From a virus, in IMG/VR virus record IMGVR_UViG_3300007609_000075, positions 1 through 27,806 of that record: a stretch of 27,806 nt of DNA; one strand, written 5' to 3'. The position numbers and the translations under genes were made by a program. Numbering within the stretch: the stretch's first letter is position 1; each line of letters starts with the position of its first letter. This document shows positions 8,874-15,227 of this stretch, piece by piece. Below the pieces are notes generated by a model. The model saw nothing but the letters and a program-made list of their open reading frames with translations. It was not told the origin of the DNA and searched no databases.

Positions 8874-8999
8874 TTAGGCGTAATTAGCAAACACTAAAGC
8901 CATTATGGTAATTATTAAAATAGCTATATAAGAAAAGTCACCACCACCTTTATTCCAAGTTGTTTGACTAGTAGTTGTTCTAGGTCTTTTTTTGCTCAT
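8874..8999 (-). CDS. Small single-pass membrane protein, 41 residues
   Basis: A short ORF starting MSKKRPRTTTSQTTWNKGGG, followed by the hydrophobic span YIAILIITIMALVFANYA at the C-terminus. Its ATG overlaps the stop of the GT7-like gene as ATGA, and its stop lies seven bases before the chosen terminase ATG, so it fits tightly between two real genes. The basic N-terminus predicts N-in orientation with a C-terminal anchor. Function unknown. A membrane-anchored partner for the adjacent glycosyltransferases or a lysis-related peptide are both possible but unsupported. Confidence 0.55.
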   Translation of the reverse strand: MSKKRPRTTTSQTTWNKGGGDFSYIAILIITIMALVFANYA

Positions 9000-9640
9000 A
9001 TCGAAACAGTAACATTCAATACACCTTTATCTAATTCCTCTTGATTGACCAATTCAAACCGAAGCGTGTTAATACCATCCTTACTTGTGTCGTACCAATT
9101 AGCGAATCTTTTTCCATTCTTCGCGTGTAGTTTCTTCTGCTCTTTTTGTTCCAATGCGTGTTCGTGCGATAATGATTGGAACGGATTGGATTCGACTCTT
9201 GTTACCTTAACATCTGCTTCTTGGCAACGTTTAAGCATATCGTCATCTTCTGCACCCCAACCCCAATACTCGTTTGAGTAACCATTAGTTCGTTGGAACG
9301 CATCTGCTGAAAATACAGTAACACCACCAAAGTATTCATCGTAAGGCATCTTTCCACCGAATTGAGTTGCAGCAGAAGCAAGATGAACCGCATCACCTAG
9401 TTCGTACTTGGTGAACTTGGTAGGAATCATATCAACATCATGCGTTATTACATGAGTAGCACCTTGTTGGAAAGAAACAACCGAACCTACATTAAGTAAT
9501 TTCGCTCTGTTGAATGGTTTACCTTGTTCTTGTTCTACAATTAGAACCGGGTAATTTACCTTTAACTTGCGTAAAGCTCTAATCAATACAGGTAGGTGTT
9601 CTTTTCTATCTCGGTATGGTACGACTATGAATGGGTTCAT
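8996..9640 (-). CDS. Beta-1,4-galactosyltransferase-like protein (GT7 family)
   Basis: A 214-residue protein carrying the whole motif series of animal beta-1,4-galactosyltransferases: VPYRDR near the N-terminus, FNRAKLLNVG (43-52), the metal-binding DVD (68-70), YFGGVTVFS (103-111), NGYSNEYWGWGAEDDD (119-134), a His-containing segment (SHEHALEQKE) at the position of the metal-ligand His, and DGINTLRFEL near the end. The enzymes transfer galactose or GalNAc from UDP-sugars to an acceptor sugar. Here there is no signal anchor or stem, so it is a cytosolic catalytic domain only. It lies in an ATGA-coupled accessory run with other glycosyltransferase-like genes. Donor and acceptor cannot be told from sequence; the Tyr/Leu/Ile position controlling Gal versus GalNAc needs alignment. 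Confidence 0.85.
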   Translation of the reverse strand: MNPFIVVPYRDRKEHLPVLIRALRKLKVNYPVLIVEQEQGKPFNRAKLLNVGSVVSFQQGATHVITHDVDMIPTKFTKYELGDAVHLASAATQFGGKMPYDEYFGGVTVFSADAFQRTNGYSNEYWGWGAEDDDMLKRCQEADVKVTRVESNPFQSLSHEHALEQKEQKKLHAKNGKRFANWYDTSKDGINTLRFELVNQEELDKGVLNVTVSI

Positions 9641-9963
9641 TCTTCAACTGTTCTCTTTTTCAATATTTCAACCAATTGTTCGTAGCTGTTCTCTTTCATT
9701 AGTTTATCCATGTAAAACCTATCGGCTTGCCTACACTTACCATTTGAAATTACATAAGGTCTTGGATAGCAGATTGACGGTGGATATCCATGCTCGAACA
9801 GGCCATATTCAATAACTAACCCATCCTTTTCATAAGCATTGAATAGATTTGTCATAGATGATAAGTTGGCATATCCATTTACTTTTTTCATCCGTTTTTT
9901 TCTAGTGTCAATGTGGTAACACTTAAAACCCTGCTCAATTAAATATTCTTCAAACTTTGTCAT
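9637..9963 (-). CDS. Conserved-looking hypothetical protein, 108 residues
   Basis: The protein begins TKFEEYLIEQGFKCYHID, then NGYANLSSMTNLFNAYEKDG and FEHGYPPSICYPRP, and ends with a helical ENSYEQLVEILKKR. It resembles small proteins I associate with Bacteroidota phages and mobile elements (an 'SSMTNL...GL.E.G.PPT' pattern), with no known function. It overlaps both neighbours by four bases and so is translated with the glycosyltransferase genes. No signal peptide or membrane span is seen. No enzymatic motif is recognisable. Confidence 0.7.
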   Translation of the reverse strand: MTKFEEYLIEQGFKCYHIDTRKKRMKKVNGYANLSSMTNLFNAYEKDGLVIEYGLFEHGYPPSICYPRPYVISNGKCRQADRFYMDKLMKENSYEQLVEILKKRTVEE

Positions 9964-10631
9964 CTCTGCTTTGCTATTAATGATTCCTTAAATCGTTCGT
10001 CAATTCGTTTATTCTGCTCTTCGTTGGTTGTGTATTCACGAGAATACCAAGTATGTATTGCAAAAGGTCTGTTCTTGTACTTGATGATAGTGCTGATTCC
10101 ATCCTCATGTAAATCACCATGCAACCAAAGTGGTTCTCCGTACTCGAATAACCAGTTGAAAAAACCATTGAACGGCTCCCACATTGACTTTTCATATTCG
10201 GGTATGAAGTCTGGTTTTCTGTCATTCATGCTAGGTCGAAATCCGAAGTCTCGAACGTCCTCCAATCGTTCCAAATTAAAAGGAATCGAACTTTTAATCC
10301 AATCCGAAGCAAACAGATTGAAGAACGGATTCATTACAGCCCAAGATATGTTGTTCCTTCCAGATAAGCATCCACCATCTGAAATACCTGCATGAGTGTA
10401 CGTTCCTTCTCGGAAGTCCTTGATAAGCTGATTCAGAACCGATTCATCCGTAATAAAACAATCTATATCAATGTTCATGGCTACTTCATCACCATGCGAA
10501 ACAACCCATTCCAAGTAGTCTGCTGCGTGAGTCCAATGATTGAAACCTTCTCCTTTGATGACTTCATAAGGACAAAGCGATTGCATCCTGTCAAATAGAA
10601 CTGAATTGTTGTATCTAGTGTATGCTTTCAC
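9960..10631 (-). CDS. Glycosyltransferase-like protein with DxD motif
   Basis: A 223-residue protein with a nucleotide-sugar-transferase look. The strand DEVAMNIDIDCFI carries a DxD (Asp55-Ile-Asp57) of the GT-A type, which normally holds the divalent metal and UDP-sugar. Downstream are many aromatic residues (SMWEPFNGFFNWLFEY) and a late HTWYSREY segment. I cannot place it in a numbered GT family. Its four-base overlaps with the methyltransferase upstream and the 108-residue gene downstream, and the nearby GT7 and GT2 proteins, support a role in the same glycan-building set. The call is inference from the DxD motif and context. Confidence 0.5.
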   Translation of the reverse strand: MKAYTRYNNSVLFDRMQSLCPYEVIKGEGFNHWTHAADYLEWVVSHGDEVAMNIDIDCFITDESVLNQLIKDFREGTYTHAGISDGGCLSGRNNISWAVMNPFFNLFASDWIKSSIPFNLERLEDVRDFGFRPSMNDRKPDFIPEYEKSMWEPFNGFFNWLFEYGEPLWLHGDLHEDGISTIIKYKNRPFAIHTWYSREYTTNEEQNKRIDERFKESLIAKQR

Positions 10632-11344
10632 TTCGCTTTTGTTTTGTCAAATACATAAATACTGTTCTTGAACCACGGCAGGTCAGCTCCTGCAATATCG
10701 CGCAGTTCTTGACTAAGGTCTTGCTTGAAAGAGAAACCTAGCTTCTCAATGGTCGGAATGACGTAATTCGCATTTCGTTCGTTCACATGACCGCAACCAC
10801 CTTGTCCTTCAATACCCCAAGACAGAATCAATCTACCATTACAAGCGTTCTTGATGTTTGCTAGGACTTTCTTTTCTAGTTTAGCAGGTATGTGTTCCAT
10901 AACCTCTAAGCAAAGCACAGAACCTCGTTTGACTCCTTTTATCTGCTTGGTAATATCCTGCTTCTTAATGAACTCAGGCGCATCTTTCAAAGGCTGACCT
11001 TCATAGCCTTGAACCTTGTATCGGAAATTCTTGAGTCGTTTAATGTACTCTCCATTACCGCATCCAAGGTCTATCACCATTTTATTTGCAGGAAGCACGT
11101 TAGGTAATCTCCGAGCAAGTCGGTAAGATGTCTTGTGTTCTTTTTCGGATTGCTCTTTAGTGAATATTCCGTTTTCGTTTATCTGATCCATGTATTCGAT
11201 TTTTGATTCGTGTAATGTGTAAGTGTCTAACCTATCTTCATCAGCGTACATTGAGATTGATAGGTTTCCTTTAGTGTAAGTCTCTCCAAGTAGTTCAAAA
11301 CCTGCTTGAATTAGGTTTCTGTGGTTGATTCTAGTTTTTGGCAT
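10628..11344 (-). CDS. Class I SAM-dependent methyltransferase
   Basis: A 238-residue protein with motif I VIDLGCGNGEYIKR (residues 90-103), the SAM-binding glycine loop, an acidic motif II position (GYEGQP), and CLEVMEHIP (about 145-153), typical of class I small-molecule or sugar methyltransferases. The first 85 residues form a separate N-terminal extension containing LIQAGFELLGETYTKGNLSISMY. The substrate is not evident. In a run with several glycosyltransferases, methylation of a sugar or of a glycan end is a reasonable inference. No DNA-methylase catalytic motif (DPPY, PCQ) is seen, so it is unlikely to be a base methylase. Confidence 0.82.
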   Translation of the reverse strand: MPKTRINHRNLIQAGFELLGETYTKGNLSISMYADEDRLDTYTLHESKIEYMDQINENGIFTKEQSEKEHKTSYRLARRLPNVLPANKMVIDLGCGNGEYIKRLKNFRYKVQGYEGQPLKDAPEFIKKQDITKQIKGVKRGSVLCLEVMEHIPAKLEKKVLANIKNACNGRLILSWGIEGQGGCGHVNERNANYVIPTIEKLGFSFKQDLSQELRDIAGADLPWFKNSIYVFDKTKAK

Positions 11345-11351
11345 CTTTGAT

Positions 11352-11699
11352 TTACTTTATGGTTAGTTCTTGACCCGTCAAAGCAAAGTAGAGGTTTTGG
11401 AGTTGGTGTGCATATTTAATTACCGCCATTCCATGCTTATATTGCATCCAATAACCTCTTTCATCTACTTTTACCCTAAATCCGTCTTTTGTTTGGTAAG
11501 CCGTAGGTATTGACATTTCTATTTTCTCAAAACCGAAACGCTCCAACCATTCTTGTGTTAGTGGTATTGCTATACAGTACTTATCAATATATCCAGTTTC
11601 TGTTTCTATCTGCAAATCATTTAAGATTGCCGTTACTACAGTAACCCCATCATTAGGCTGTTCTACAAAATTCCCAATACGTAGTTCGTTTACTCTCAT
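11352..11699 (-). CDS. Hypothetical protein of a family common in Bacteroidota phages, 115 residues
   Basis: The protein opens MRVNELRIGNFVEQ and closes HQLQNLYFALTGQELTI, with IPLTQEWLERFGFEK in the middle. This start and end pattern (RxNELRIGN ... PLTEEWLxxFGF ... HQLQNLYFALTGEEL) is one I recognise from many uncharacterised proteins of Bacteroidota genomes, phages and mobile elements. Its role is unknown. It overlaps the upstream GT2 gene by ATGA and precedes the methyltransferase by seven bases, so it belongs to the accessory operon. It is a useful marker of the host phylum. Confidence 0.78.
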   Translation of the reverse strand: MRVNELRIGNFVEQPNDGVTVVTAILNDLQIETETGYIDKYCIAIPLTQEWLERFGFEKIEMSIPTAYQTKDGFRVKVDERGYWMQYKHGMAVIKYAHQLQNLYFALTGQELTIK

Positions 11700-12367
11700 C
11701 CTCTGATTCCTCTTTTGTTACCAATGTGTTTTACAAATCCGTTTCCTTTGATTATGGCTGAAACAAAACCATGTTCCACCATGTACTTTCCAATCCTCAT
11801 TTCAGATACCCAAGGTTGTTTCGGGTAGAACTTACTGATTGATGAGTAAGGACCATGCTGAAGGTAATCACCCATTCTTCTCAATCCAGGATTGAATGAG
11901 AAACCATGCCATTTGTGATTATGGTTCTTGTGCATGATGTAGTATTCAGCTAAATTAGTTGATCGCAAAGCATCATAATGTGGATGTCCATTGGTGTCTT
12001 TTTCAGACCGAATCCAAACCTGCTGAACGGTTGGATTTGACTTGAGTATTGATAGGCTTTTCTCAATGAATCCTTCTTCGTAGAACTCCCAATCTTCTTC
12101 AAGATGAAAAATGTAACGAGAAGCAATCTGCGAATAAGCAAGGTCGATTGATTCTATTTGACCTAATCGTTCCGTATTGTATTGGAATGTTACCCCTTGA
12201 AACGAGTCTGATAGATGGTCGTTACATCCTACCTTTCCCGAATCATCTATCACTAAGAAGTCCTCAATCGGATAGGTGTTGAATTTAAAGAAGCTGTGTA
12301 ATGTTCTCTCTAATAGGTCTGGCCGATTGAAACTCGTGCAGACCACCGATACTGTGTCTTTGTTCAT
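11696..12367 (-). CDS. GT2-type glycosyltransferase
   Basis: A 223-residue protein with a GT-A fold start: VSVVCTSFNRPDLLERTLHSFF, then FLVIDDSG (nucleotide-binding Asp pair), and FHLEEDWEFYEEGFI where EED takes the place of the usual DxD metal site. The C-terminal part is rich in Trp, His and Tyr (HKWHGFSFNPG) and ends KHIGNKRG. It would transfer a sugar from an activated donor; donor and acceptor are unknown. It is the first gene after a 69-base leader with inverted repeats (12368-12436) and is coupled by ATGA to the next gene. No membrane span or signal peptide. Confidence 0.82.
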   Translation of the reverse strand: MNKDTVSVVCTSFNRPDLLERTLHSFFKFNTYPIEDFLVIDDSGKVGCNDHLSDSFQGVTFQYNTERLGQIESIDLAYSQIASRYIFHLEEDWEFYEEGFIEKSLSILKSNPTVQQVWIRSEKDTNGHPHYDALRSTNLAEYYIMHKNHNHKWHGFSFNPGLRRMGDYLQHGPYSSISKFYPKQPWVSEMRIGKYMVEHGFVSAIIKGNGFVKHIGNKRGIRG

Positions 12368-12405
12368 TTAGTGTGTTTTAGCGCCCTTTTGGGCTGATTT
12401 CTCAA

Positions 12406-12424
12406 TTCGCGAATCGCGATTTGC
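12406..12424. repeat. Adjacent TCGCGA-containing palindromes upstream of the GT2 gene
   Basis: TTCGCGAA (12406-12413, perfect 8-base palindrome) overlaps a 16-base near-palindrome at 12409-12424, GCGAATCGCGATTTGC, in which only one base pair departs from symmetry. A further small GCCC-TTTT-GGGC hairpin lies at 12383-12394, closer to the GT2 start. Together they occupy the 69-base gap between the MazG-like stop and the GT2 start. The G+C-rich palindromes contrast with the A/T-rich surroundings and could be a protein-binding operator. No TAnnTTTG box is present in the gap. Confidence 0.45.
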
Positions 12425-12436
12425 AATAATAGTGCG

Positions 12437-12664
12437 TTATTCCGCATCTTTCGAGAGTATTTCAAGCAAGGTGTTGCCTTTTAACTCAATCTGTTTCAAC
12501 TTCTCTAAATACAGAATCAGATCCATTGCTTCTTCTTGAGCGTGGTTTATCCATTCTAGCTTTGTCAGGTTGTTCTTTTCTAAGGTAGTGCCGTACTTTT
12601 TAATTCCGACTTCTGATCGTTCCTTGAACTTATCTCGTACTGCTTCAACTATTGGGTCTTTCAT
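12437..12664 (-). CDS. MazG-like nucleotide pyrophosphohydrolase-type small protein
   Basis: A 75-residue, mostly helical protein with KFKERSEVGIKKYGTTLE, then a helix LEWINHAQEEAMDLILYLEKLK. The HAQEEAMD segment (Glu44-Glu45...Asp48) resembles the EExxD metal-binding motif of single-domain MazG-like and dUTPase-type all-alpha NTP pyrophosphatases, common in phages. Such enzymes clear unwanted nucleotides or lower (p)ppGpp signals. Only one of the expected metal motifs is clear, so catalytic activity is uncertain. Its ATG overlaps the stop of the 56-residue membrane protein (ATGA). Confidence 0.5.
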   Translation of the reverse strand: MKDPIVEAVRDKFKERSEVGIKKYGTTLEKNNLTKLEWINHAQEEAMDLILYLEKLKQIELKGNTLLEILSKDAE

Positions 12665-12831
12665 ATCAATCCGATGATTTCGCAGAACCCCAAGAAAGCT
12701 ATGATTCTCAATGCAATTACAAAAAGAGAAGCCGCGATACCTGTTCCGCTTTTCTGAATCAGTTCATTTCTTAAATCTGACAACGAGCCAAATAATGATA
12801 AACCAAGCATGACTAAAATAAATACCTTCAT
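12661..12831 (-). CDS. Small two-span membrane protein, 56 residues
   Basis: A short ORF starting MKVFILVMLGLSLFGSLSD, then a polar linker RNELIQKSGTG, and a second hydrophobic stretch IAASLFVIALRIIAFLGFCEIIGLI. It could be two transmembrane helices, or a signal peptide followed by one helix. It is the first gene of the leftward block, 83 bases from the divergent plus-strand gene, and its stop is ATGA-coupled to the MazG-like gene. Family unknown. Its hydrophobicity pattern and coupling are the evidence that it is real. Confidence 0.55.
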   Translation of the reverse strand: MKVFILVMLGLSLFGSLSDLRNELIQKSGTGIAASLFVIALRIIAFLGFCEIIGLI

Positions 12832-12843
12832 AATTTTGATGTT

Positions 12844-12851
12844 TAAGTTTG
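12844..12851 (+). promoter_or_regulatory. TAAGTTTG box in the divergent promoter region
   Basis: TAAGTTTG fits TAnnTTTG on the plus strand, 63 bases before the first rightward gene (12915). A start point just downstream would place the inverted repeat at 12860-12890 at the beginning of the transcript. The -33 region has no convincing TTG. No matching box is seen for the leftward genes in this 83-base gap. Confidence 0.4.
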
Positions 12852-12859
12852 TTTCTGAC

Positions 12860-12890
12860 CGCTAAGTAAAGAATAATTACTTACTTAGCG
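12860..12890. repeat. Perfect 10-base inverted repeat between divergent operons
   Basis: CGCTAAGTAA (12860-12869) is repeated in inverse as TTACTTAGCG (12881-12890) around an 11-base A/T-rich spacer. It lies in the 83-base gap between the leftward block (first ATG 12831) and the rightward block (first ATG 12915). The roughly 21-base centre-to-centre spacing of the arms, two helical turns, suits a dimeric DNA-binding regulator. It could instead form a 5' leader hairpin in rightward RNA. No T tract follows immediately, so a terminator is unlikely. Confidence 0.55.
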
Positions 12891-12914
12891 AAAACTTTTT
12901 AAAAGAAACGAGCG

Positions 12915-13115
12915 ATGGAAGAAGATGAATTGGTCAAGGCTTTAAAGAAACAAGCATTGACTTACAAAGGTCGAAACAACAATAAGGAGTTACTAGATGA
13001 GATCACTGATGATTTCACTAAGATATTTGAGGATTTCGGCATAACAGATGGTGTTCCTTTGGTTACTTTTAGAGGTAGTTCGGTTCATGTAGAACGCATT
13101 GCTAAACCCAAGTAA
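12915..13115 (+). CDS. Hypothetical protein, 66 residues
   Basis: A small charged protein: an N-terminal helix EEDELVKALKKQALTYKG, then KELLDEITDDFTKIFEDFG, and a short beta-like tail VPLVTFRGSSVHVERI. No family recognised. It is the first gene of the rightward block, only two bases before the glycosyltransferase start, so the two are probably co-translated. The ATG is preceded by the purine-rich AAAAGAAACGAGCG. The rest of the track in this strand supports coding here: no competing long ORF lies opposite it. Confidence 0.55.
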   Translation: MEEDELVKALKKQALTYKGRNNNKELLDEITDDFTKIFEDFGITDGVPLVTFRGSSVHVERIAKPK

Positions 13116-13117
13116 TA

Positions 13118-13666
13118 ATGAACATAATCTGCATCACAGGAAAACGAGGTTGTGGAGATGCCTTGAGTGAATTTACCGAGAAATCACATCTGCCATTCAA
13201 CTTTATGGCTTCTCCTGCTAACTACTCACAACCCGTTAGGCATGGTATCAAGTTGGCTCACCAACACGCATTGAACGTAGCTAAGAAGAACGGAATAGAC
13301 CAATCCATAATAGTTGAGGACGATGTGGAACTGACCTCTACTCGTAGCTTGGATTACTTTATTGAATCAGCTAAAGTTGCTCGTGAATGTGAATATGACA
13401 TCATTGTTGGTGGAGCGCATCATTACGAACGAACCAAGCGCGGAGCAAAGAAACTATCGGGTATGCACTTTTACATGGTGCTTAATCCTGATGTGGACTT
13501 CGCAGATTGTCCTAAGTCGGAACACATTGATAATTGGGTTGGTCGGAACTATAAGGTATGGGTCTGTTCGCCTATGATCGCAATACAACGTCCAGGTTGG
13601 TCTGAACACCGAAAGATTGATGTGGATTATTCAGAATTATTCGGGAAGTATGAGGTATTGAGATGA
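13118..13666 (+). CDS. GT25-like glycosyltransferase
   Basis: A 182-residue protein resembling the LPS glycosyltransferase family GT25 in outline: a strand MNIICITGKRG, a region with RHGIKLAHQHALNVAKKNGI before SIIVEDDVEL (EDDV at 67-70, the family's acidic metal site), then a late GRNYKVWVCSPMIAIQRPGWSEH with the typical 'V..P.i.iQ...S.H' ending. GT25 enzymes add galactose or other sugars to LPS cores or, in animals, to collagen hydroxylysine. Acceptor here unknown. It overlaps the methyltransferase-like gene by ATGA, so the two are coupled. No signal or membrane span. Confidence 0.75.
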   Translation: MNIICITGKRGCGDALSEFTEKSHLPFNFMASPANYSQPVRHGIKLAHQHALNVAKKNGIDQSIIVEDDVELTSTRSLDYFIESAKVARECEYDIIVGGAHHYERTKRGAKKLSGMHFYMVLNPDVDFADCPKSEHIDNWVGRNYKVWVCSPMIAIQRPGWSEHRKIDVDYSELFGKYEVLR

Positions 13667-14322
13667 GCTTAAATGTATTAGAATTATTCGCGGGAAGCAG
13701 GTCTTTCGGAAAAGAAGCGGAGAAAGTAGGTATGAACGTTTTTTCGGTGGATTGGGAGCCGTTTGATAATATTGATTTATGTATTGATGTTGAACAAATG
13801 CAGCTTAATGACATTCCATTCATTCCAGACGTTATTTGGGCTTCGCCAGATTGCAAAACTTACAGTATTGCAGCTTGTAGCACTCACAGAATAAACAGCA
13901 TTGAACCTAAGTCAGATTATGCTAATAAATGCGACTCTGTAAACCAACATTTCATATCTCTAATAAAATCTTGGTTAAAATTAAATCCCACAATGGTTTT
14001 TTTTATAGAAAATCCAAGAGGTATGCTTCGTAAAATGCCATGGATGCAAGAGTTTAAAAGGCACACAATATGGTATTGTAAATATGGAGATGACAGGGCA
14101 AAACCGACAGATGTTTTTACAAATAGTGAAAATTGGATTCCAAGACCGCAATGTAAAAACGGTAACAGAGATTGTCATCATCAGCCAGCTCCGAGAGGTA
14201 GTAGAACGGGGACTCAAGGGAGAAAAGGAAGTTACGAACGGTCCATTATACCATCCGAACTATGCAAAGAAGTATTACTTAGCGTTGTAGATAGTGAAAG
14301 ACAATTACTCATGCAAATCTGA
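13663..14322 (+). CDS. Compact C5-cytosine methyltransferase-like protein
   Basis: A 219-residue protein with C5-MTase motifs: motif I VLELFAGSRSFGKEA (5-19), VDWEP for the SAM ribose site, motif IV WASPDCKTYS (59-68) with the likely catalytic Cys64, motif VI FIENPRG (114-120) with ENP where ENV is usual, a motif VIII-like WYCKYGDDRAKPT, and a motif X-like IIPSELCKEVL near the end. Full-length C5 MTases exceed 300 residues and have a target recognition domain between motifs VIII and IX; only a Cys/His-bearing stretch (PRPQCKNGNRDCHHQ) lies there. It could methylate phage DNA against host restriction, or use another pyrimidine. Coupled by ATGA to the GT25-like gene. Confidence 0.78.
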   Translation: MSLNVLELFAGSRSFGKEAEKVGMNVFSVDWEPFDNIDLCIDVEQMQLNDIPFIPDVIWASPDCKTYSIAACSTHRINSIEPKSDYANKCDSVNQHFISLIKSWLKLNPTMVFFIENPRGMLRKMPWMQEFKRHTIWYCKYGDDRAKPTDVFTNSENWIPRPQCKNGNRDCHHQPAPRGSRTGTQGRKGSYERSIIPSELCKEVLLSVVDSERQLLMQI

Positions 14323-14327
14323 TTCCG

Positions 14328-14335
14328 TACCTTTG
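14328..14335 (+). promoter_or_regulatory. TACCTTTG -7-like box before gpU-gpX-gpD
   Basis: Plus-strand TACCTTTGCAATACGC, ending 19 bases before the gpU ATG, in the 32-base gap after the methyltransferase gene. It matches TAnnTTTG and shares TTTGCA with the boxes before sheath, capsid and gpW. It would let the tail genes be transcribed apart from the accessory genes upstream. A -33 TTG is not evident. Confidence 0.55.
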
Positions 14336-14354
14336 CAATACGCAACTCAACTGA

Positions 14355-15224
14355 ATGTACGCACAACTAGGAGATATTATTTTTGAAGGATTGTACGGTC
14401 CAAAGTCATTTGAGCAGACCGAATCTGTTTCCTTACCACAGCATAGTCATATCAACCGTAGACCGAAACAACAGTTTACGGGCATCGACCTAAGTACGGT
14501 GAAAATCAAGATAGGTCTTAACAACTCGTTCATTGATGTTGAAGGTGCGATTGAGCAATTCCGCAGATACCGTAATTCAGCAACACATCTCAAGTACATT
14601 ACAGGTGCCGGTTCTGTAATAGGAACATTCGTAATTAAAAAAACAAAGACAAATCTGACCCGAACGGACCGACAAGGTAATATCGTCCAAGCAGAGTTAG
14701 AGCATGAATTGGTTGAACTAAGCTATTCCAATCCAAGGTTGGATTCAGTACGTATAGCTTTAGCAAACTCTAAGAACAGACCTCAAGTGTTTGAGATTCC
14801 TGTTAGACCGATTGCACCTACTCTAGCTGTTTCTGCCGCTTTGGATGTGGTTGACACTCGCGCTGCTGCTTCTGTAAGTCAAAACCTGTTGGATGGTTAC
14901 GTTCTTGCGCCTGATGAAGCTGAAAGTCGCGTAAACCAAGCGAGAGAGCGTTTTGAAACGGCAAAGCAACACATGGCCGATGCTGCTGCAAAGGTTCAGC
15001 AAGCGGAGGATGTGGCTGTTCAAGCTCAAGGTTACGTTAATAATATGTACACAGCAGTTCAGAACGCTCAGACCGTAATTGATTACATTGATTCATTTGA
15101 CCCTGCTGACCCTGTTGGGTCTTTAGCTGGAATTAACGATGCAAACAATCAGTTCATGTCTAGTCTGTCTGTTGTTTCAACTACATCTACACCACTAGCT
15201 GCTTGGACAGGAGCAAGAAGATAA
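14355..15224 (+). CDS. Tail protein gpU (P2-like) with helical C-terminal extension
   Basis: A 289-residue protein whose first 140 residues fit P2 gpU: YAQLGDIIFEGLYGPKSFEQTE, then INRRPKQQFTGIDLSTVKIKIGLN, and GSVIGTFVIKKTKTNLTRTDRQGNIVQAELEHELVEL. GpU acts in late tail assembly, probably at the tail end or baseplate hub. P2 gpU is about 160 residues; here residues 190-260 add a long amphipathic helix (VNQARERFETAKQHMADAAAKVQQAEDVAVQAQ) that may form a coiled coil. It is followed three bases later by gpX and then gpD, as a tail-completion set on the strand opposite to the other tail genes. Confidence 0.87.
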   Translation: MYAQLGDIIFEGLYGPKSFEQTESVSLPQHSHINRRPKQQFTGIDLSTVKIKIGLNNSFIDVEGAIEQFRRYRNSATHLKYITGAGSVIGTFVIKKTKTNLTRTDRQGNIVQAELEHELVELSYSNPRLDSVRIALANSKNRPQVFEIPVRPIAPTLAVSAALDVVDTRAAASVSQNLLDGYVLAPDEAESRVNQARERFETAKQHMADAAAKVQQAEDVAVQAQGYVNNMYTAVQNAQTVIDYIDSFDPADPVGSLAGINDANNQFMSSLSVVSTTSTPLAAWTGARR

Positions 15225-15227
15225 CTC

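Noticed and set aside
6974-8890. TTG start for the large terminase at 8890
   Set aside because: It would overlap the 41-residue ORF by 17 bases and add residues MLITPKNS with no family support; ATG 8866 is closer to family starts.
10024-10395. 123-codon plus-strand ORF
   Set aside because: Antisense to the DxD glycosyltransferase-like gene, which is ATGA-coupled on both sides; no independent support.
13572-13856. 94-codon minus-strand ORF across the GT25-like/C5-MTase-like junction
   Set aside because: Both plus-strand genes have catalytic motifs here; the antisense product shows none.
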